Assembly: GCA_015064195.1 (NCBI GenBank) | Contig: SVSO01000140.1 | Coordinates: 1-7,652, forward strand | DNA: 7,652 nucleotides | DNA from: Oscillospiraceae bacterium | GTDB taxonomy: Bacteria; Bacillota_A; Clostridia; Oscillospirales; CAG-272 | Direction: 5' to 3' | Shown: piece after piece, positions 4,727 through 7,652 of the stretch | How the letters are laid out: each line of letters begins with the position of its first letter | Numbering within the stretch: the first letter of the stretch is position 1 | Notes under the pieces: generated by a model | The model's input: only the letters and a program-made list of their open reading frames with translations | Told to the model about the DNA's origin: nothing | The model's database searches: none | Position numbers and translations under genes: made by a program

Positions 4727-7174
4727 ATGCTGACATACACATACAGATTTCTTCCCGAGGACAATACTTTTTCCCCGGACAATTTTCGGAATCCTCCGAT
4801 TTCCTGCGCGCCGATTTATTCCTGGCTGTGGAACGGTCCGGTCTCGCACGAGGAAACAGACCGGCAGCTTGCGGAAATGCAGCGGCTTGGCATCCGATAT
4901 TTTTACATCATTCCCGAACCGAAGCTCTTTCGTCCGCACTTCATGTTAACGCTGATGGAGCCGGACTACCTCACACCCGCGTATTTTGAGGAATACCACT
5001 ATGCGATGGAACGTGCGGAGGCTCTGGGCATGAAGGCGTGGATCTACGATGAAGGCGGATGGCCATCCGGCGGTGCGTGTGGAAAAGTGCTTACGAAACA
5101 TCCTGAATATGCCAGACGGATGCTGACCTCCCGCACTGTAAAGCTGCCAGCAGGTACGCCATATCGGCTGCCGGAAAATGCGCTGGCGGCATTTTTTGAC
5201 GGCGATGTGATGATTAAATCGGGTACTGTGTTTGATACAGAACGGGAGATCACGGAATATTTCTGCCGCACATCTCTGTTTGAAGGTGGAAATACATCGG
5301 ATTTTCCGGATATCACCATCCGCGAAGCTGCGGAAGCCTTTCTTGAGATGACGCACGAAGGGTATAAGCCTTATCTTGCAAAGCAGTTCGGCGGACAGAT
5401 TCCCGCAGTGTTTACCGATGAGCCGACGGCACCCCGTGCCATCTACCGCGAGGAAATTTCAGCGGAGTTTGAACGGCGCGCCGGATACTCCATAATGCCA
5501 TATCTGCCCGCGATCTGCCAGAAGGTGGAGGCGAAAGGAAAAGCTGTCGAGGCGCTTGGCATCTGGTACGATCTCTGCAGCGAGCTTTTCTGCAGAAACT
5601 TCATGTTGACACAGAAAAAATGGTGCAACGATCATAATATGGCATTCACCGGACACATGGATATTGACAACACACCGCTCGGCTCGGTACACGGTGGAAA
5701 CTTCCATATGCTGCGGGCACTCCGCTGCTTTGACATTCCGGGTATCGATGTCATCCTGCGGCAGATTTTTCCCTGTGAAGCTAACAAAATAGGCAATACC
5801 GTTTCCGGCGAGAATTATTTCTTCCCCCGATTTGCCTCGTCGGCTGCTTCACAGATCGGAGGCAGATATGCCTTGACCGAGTCCTTCGGCGTTTACGGCA
5901 TCGGACTGACTCCCGCCGAAATGCGGTGGACGCTGACATTCCAGGCGATTCGTGGAATCAATATTTTCAATCTGATGCTGATTCCGTATGCGAGGGACGG
6001 TTGGCTGATGACGGGAGAACTGCCGTATTTTACCGAGAATCACGCATGCTATGCCGATCTCGCCCCCTTCAACCGCTATCTCGAGCGGCTGTCCTATGTT
6101 TCGTCGCTGGGCGATCGCGTCGCAGAGACGGCGCTGTATTTCCCGATTGCGGATTTTTGGGCAGGCGGAAGGATCGCAGATGCGGCGGCAGAATCGTTCA
6201 ACGCGACCGGATTTGCAATGGAGTATACACGGATACCATTTGATGTGATCGACGATGACATTCTGCGGGAAGTGCCGGCAGATGGACAGATTGTAATCGG
6301 AAAGGCACGGTATTCGACCATTGTTGTGCCGGATTGCGCCCATATGCCAGAGGATGTCCGCGCGAAGCTGAGCAATTTCGCAAAGTCCGGTGGTCGAGTG
6401 ATCCGTGCCGATGAGGTTGCAACACTTGTTCCGCCGCTGACATTTGATGGTGATGCAAGGGGCATCCGTGTGCAGGAGCGACAGCTGGAAAATGGGCGGT
6501 TGTTCCTTATAAGCAACGAGAATCTGACGGCAGTAGATGTGCAGCTCGATGCGCCGGGCTATCAGCTGCTGGAGCTGACCGAGGGGGAAATTCTGCATTT
6601 CGAGGGTACTCTGCATCTTGAGTCGGGCGAGCTGGCTGCACTGCTTCAATCGGAGATGGTTCCGGCTGTCAGTGCGAGCCGATACACATCGGAGCAGGAA
6701 TTATCTGGCTTCACGCTTCGCCGTGCAAGGCGAAATCGCATCGGTGAGATGACCTATATCAACGAGGATATCACCGAGGAAGCACAGCCGGTCGAACTTG
6801 GCGACTGGCGGAAAATCGTCGGTGATGATTTCTCAGGAAGCTGCATCTACGCGACGGAATTTTGCCGCCCGGATGCTGAAAAAATCTGCATTGACCTTGG
6901 CGACGTGCGGCACACGGCGGAGCTTTTCATCAATGGAAAATCGCATGGCGTGCGTGTGACGCCGCCATACCGCTGGGAAATTGCGGACGACCTTGGCGAA
7001 AGCAACAAACTCGAAGTTCGTGTGACCAACACCTCGGCCAACGAATATATGACGACAAAATCCTTCGACAAATGGCAGAACTGGCAAATCGGCCCATACG
7101 CGCCAAGAGCGAGAGATTTCCATTGGGAGGCGCTCCCGAGCGGTCTCATCGGCCCCGTAAAGCTGCAGTGGTAA
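4727..7174 (+). CDS. Multidomain glycoside hydrolase, GH106 alpha-L-rhamnosidase-like
   Basis: An 815-residue intracellular glycosidase (no signal peptide). Residues about 25-440 look like a TIM barrel: SWLWNGPVSHEETDRQLAEM (32-51), WIYDEGGWPSGGACG (105-119), and two candidate catalytic acids in strand-end motifs, Glu232 in VFTDEP and Glu385 in ALTESFG. Residues about 455-575 resemble the amidotransferase-like Rossmann domain of GH106 and related enzymes (GQIVIGKARYSTIVVPD, then KSGGRVI). Residues about 690-815 form a C-terminal beta-sandwich with CIDLGDVRHTAELFINGK, PPYRWEI and LEVRVTNTSANE, as in GH2/GH106 accessory domains. GAGG at 4716-4719 precedes the ATG by 7 bases. The gene lies downstream of the hairpin at 4665-4697 and 57 bases before the deacetylase gene. 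The GH106 assignment rests on architecture and motif resemblance; a related unclassified or GH2-like family is possible, so rhamnose specificity is unproven. Confidence 0.8.
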   Translation: MLTYTYRFLPEDNTFSPDNFRNPPISCAPIYSWLWNGPVSHEETDRQLAEMQRLGIRYFYIIPEPKLFRPHFMLTLMEPDYLTPAYFEEYHYAMERAEALGMKAWIYDEGGWPSGGACGKVLTKHPEYARRMLTSRTVKLPAGTPYRLPENALAAFFDGDVMIKSGTVFDTEREITEYFCRTSLFEGGNTSDFPDITIREAAEAFLEMTHEGYKPYLAKQFGGQIPAVFTDEPTAPRAIYREEISAEFERRAGYSIMPYLPAICQKVEAKGKAVEALGIWYDLCSELFCRNFMLTQKKWCNDHNMAFTGHMDIDNTPLGSVHGGNFHMLRALRCFDIPGIDVILRQIFPCEANKIGNTVSGENYFFPRFASSAASQIGGRYALTESFGVYGIGLTPAEMRWTLTFQAIRGINIFNLMLIPYARDGWLMTGELPYFTENHACYADLAPFNRYLERLSYVSSLGDRVAETALYFPIADFWAGGRIADAAAESFNATGFAMEYTRIPFDVIDDDILREVPADGQIVIGKARYSTIVVPDCAHMPEDVRAKLSNFAKSGGRVIRADEVATLVPPLTFDGDARGIRVQERQLENGRLFLISNENLTAVDVQLDAPGYQLLELTEGEILHFEGTLHLESGELAALLQSEMVPAVSASRYTSEQELSGFTLRRARRNRIGEMTYINEDITEEAQPVELGDWRKIVGDDFSGSCIYATEFCRPDAEKICIDLGDVRHTAELFINGKSHGVRVTPPYRWEIADDLGESNKLEVRVTNTSANEYMTTKSFDKWQNWQIGPYAPRARDFHWEALPSGLIGPVKLQW

Positions 7175-7231
7175 ACAGTGCCATGTGAAAGCATATCCAA
7201 ACTATTATTATATTGGAGAATAAACACGACT

Positions 7232-7652
7232 ATGAGATATCAATTTTTACGTTTTCCGGGGGGCAAGCCCAAAGCCGTGACATTCAGCTATGATGACGGT
7301 GTCCGTCAGGACATCCGTTTTTCCGAGCTGCTTCAAAAGCACGGCATCAGGTGTACATTTAACCTGAACAGCCACAAACTGCGCGGCGAGCGCGGATTGA
7401 CACCGGAGGAGGTCAACGAATACATCCTGAATCGCGGGCATGAGGTAGCCTTGCACGGCAGCAATCATCGTGCAGAGGGGACGCTTCGCCCTATTGAGGG
7501 CATACAAGATGTGCTGGCGAACCGTCTGGAGCTTGAAGAGACGTATGGAAGAATCATCCGCGGAATGGCATATCCCGATAGCGGAATCCGCTTTTTTGCG
7601 AATAACACGGATTATGAAAGCATCCGGAATTATCTGAAGGAGCTGGATGTTG
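7232..7652 (+). CDS. Polysaccharide deacetylase (NodB/CE4 fold), partial
   Basis: The first 140 residues of a metal-dependent carbohydrate deacetylase, cut by the window edge. The NodB motifs appear in order: motif 1 TFSYDDG with Asp21 and Asp22 (catalytic base and metal ligand in the family), motif 2 HGSNH with His75 and His79 (metal ligands), and motif 3 RGMAYP (Arg110 to Pro115). The N-terminus (MRYQFLRFPGGKPKAV) is polar and enters the fold at once, so there is no signal peptide and the enzyme seems cytoplasmic, unlike peptidoglycan or chitin deacetylases. GGAG at 7215-7218 stands 13 bases from the ATG, a long spacing that may mean weak translation. No terminator is visible after the preceding gene, so it is probably co-transcribed with the glycosidase and may remove acetyl groups from the same glycan. 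Acetyl-linkage specificity is unknown. Confidence 0.88.
   Translation, partial: MRYQFLRFPGGKPKAVTFSYDDGVRQDIRFSELLQKHGIRCTFNLNSHKLRGERGLTPEEVNEYILNRGHEVALHGSNHRAEGTLRPIEGIQDVLANRLELEETYGRIIRGMAYPDSGIRFFANNTDYESIRNYLKELDV

Noticed and set aside
3962..4939. Minus-strand open frame of 325 codons
   Set aside because: It lies antisense to the beta-helix gene and the start of the glycosidase gene, crosses the terminator hairpin, and its translation is rich in Arg, His, Ile and Val as expected for a shadow of biased codons.
5849..6649. Minus-strand open frame of 266 codons
   Set aside because: It is wholly antisense to the glycosidase gene, whose domains are clear, and it has no recognisable motifs or start signals.

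Overview
The window looks like part of a chromosomal carbohydrate-use locus from a low-to-moderate-GC Firmicute, most likely an uncultured gut or rumen Clostridium relative. This is inferred from three things: the consensus sigma-A-type promoters and strong AGGAGG-like ribosome binding sites, the lipoprotein-type solute-binding protein with a Thr/Ser/Glu-rich linker, and the style of the LacI regulator and glycosidases. No rRNA, tRNA, insertion sequence or CRISPR is visible.

Layout. Positions 1-78 hold a consensus promoter firing leftward out of the window, flanked by two near-identical operator-like palindromes, so a regulated gene lies just off the left edge. Positions 79-652 contain no gene I can name. 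A plus-strand frame (263-649) stays open and ends 4 bases before a strong hairpin (653-687), which may be a gene remnant. A LacI-family regulator is read leftward (1654-692). A divergent promoter region (about 1660-1855) contains one perfect TTGACA-N17-TATAAT promoter for each direction, each with a palindrome just upstream of its -35 box.

Rightward there are four genes. They are a sugar-type ABC transporter substrate-binding lipoprotein (1856-3337); a cytoplasmic right-handed beta-helix protein related to GH28 polygalacturonases (3356-4654); a perfect 12-bp terminator-like hairpin (4665-4697); an 815-residue multidomain glycosidase resembling GH106 alpha-L-rhamnosidases (4727-7174); and a polysaccharide deacetylase (NodB/CE4 fold) that runs off the right edge (7232-7652).

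Working together (inference): the lipoprotein captures an oligosaccharide outside the cell. After import by a permease not present here, the three enzymes, none with a signal peptide, would trim and deacetylate it in the cytoplasm. A GH28-like plus a GH106-like enzyme would suit a pectic substrate such as rhamnogalacturonan I fragments, but substrate cannot be read from sequence alone. The LacI regulator probably controls the divergent operon and itself. The internal hairpin between genes two and three would lower expression of the downstream enzymes relative to the binding protein. I did not find a clearly novel system; the most unusual points are the non-canonical LacI hinge, the intra-operon hairpin and the operator pair at the left edge.
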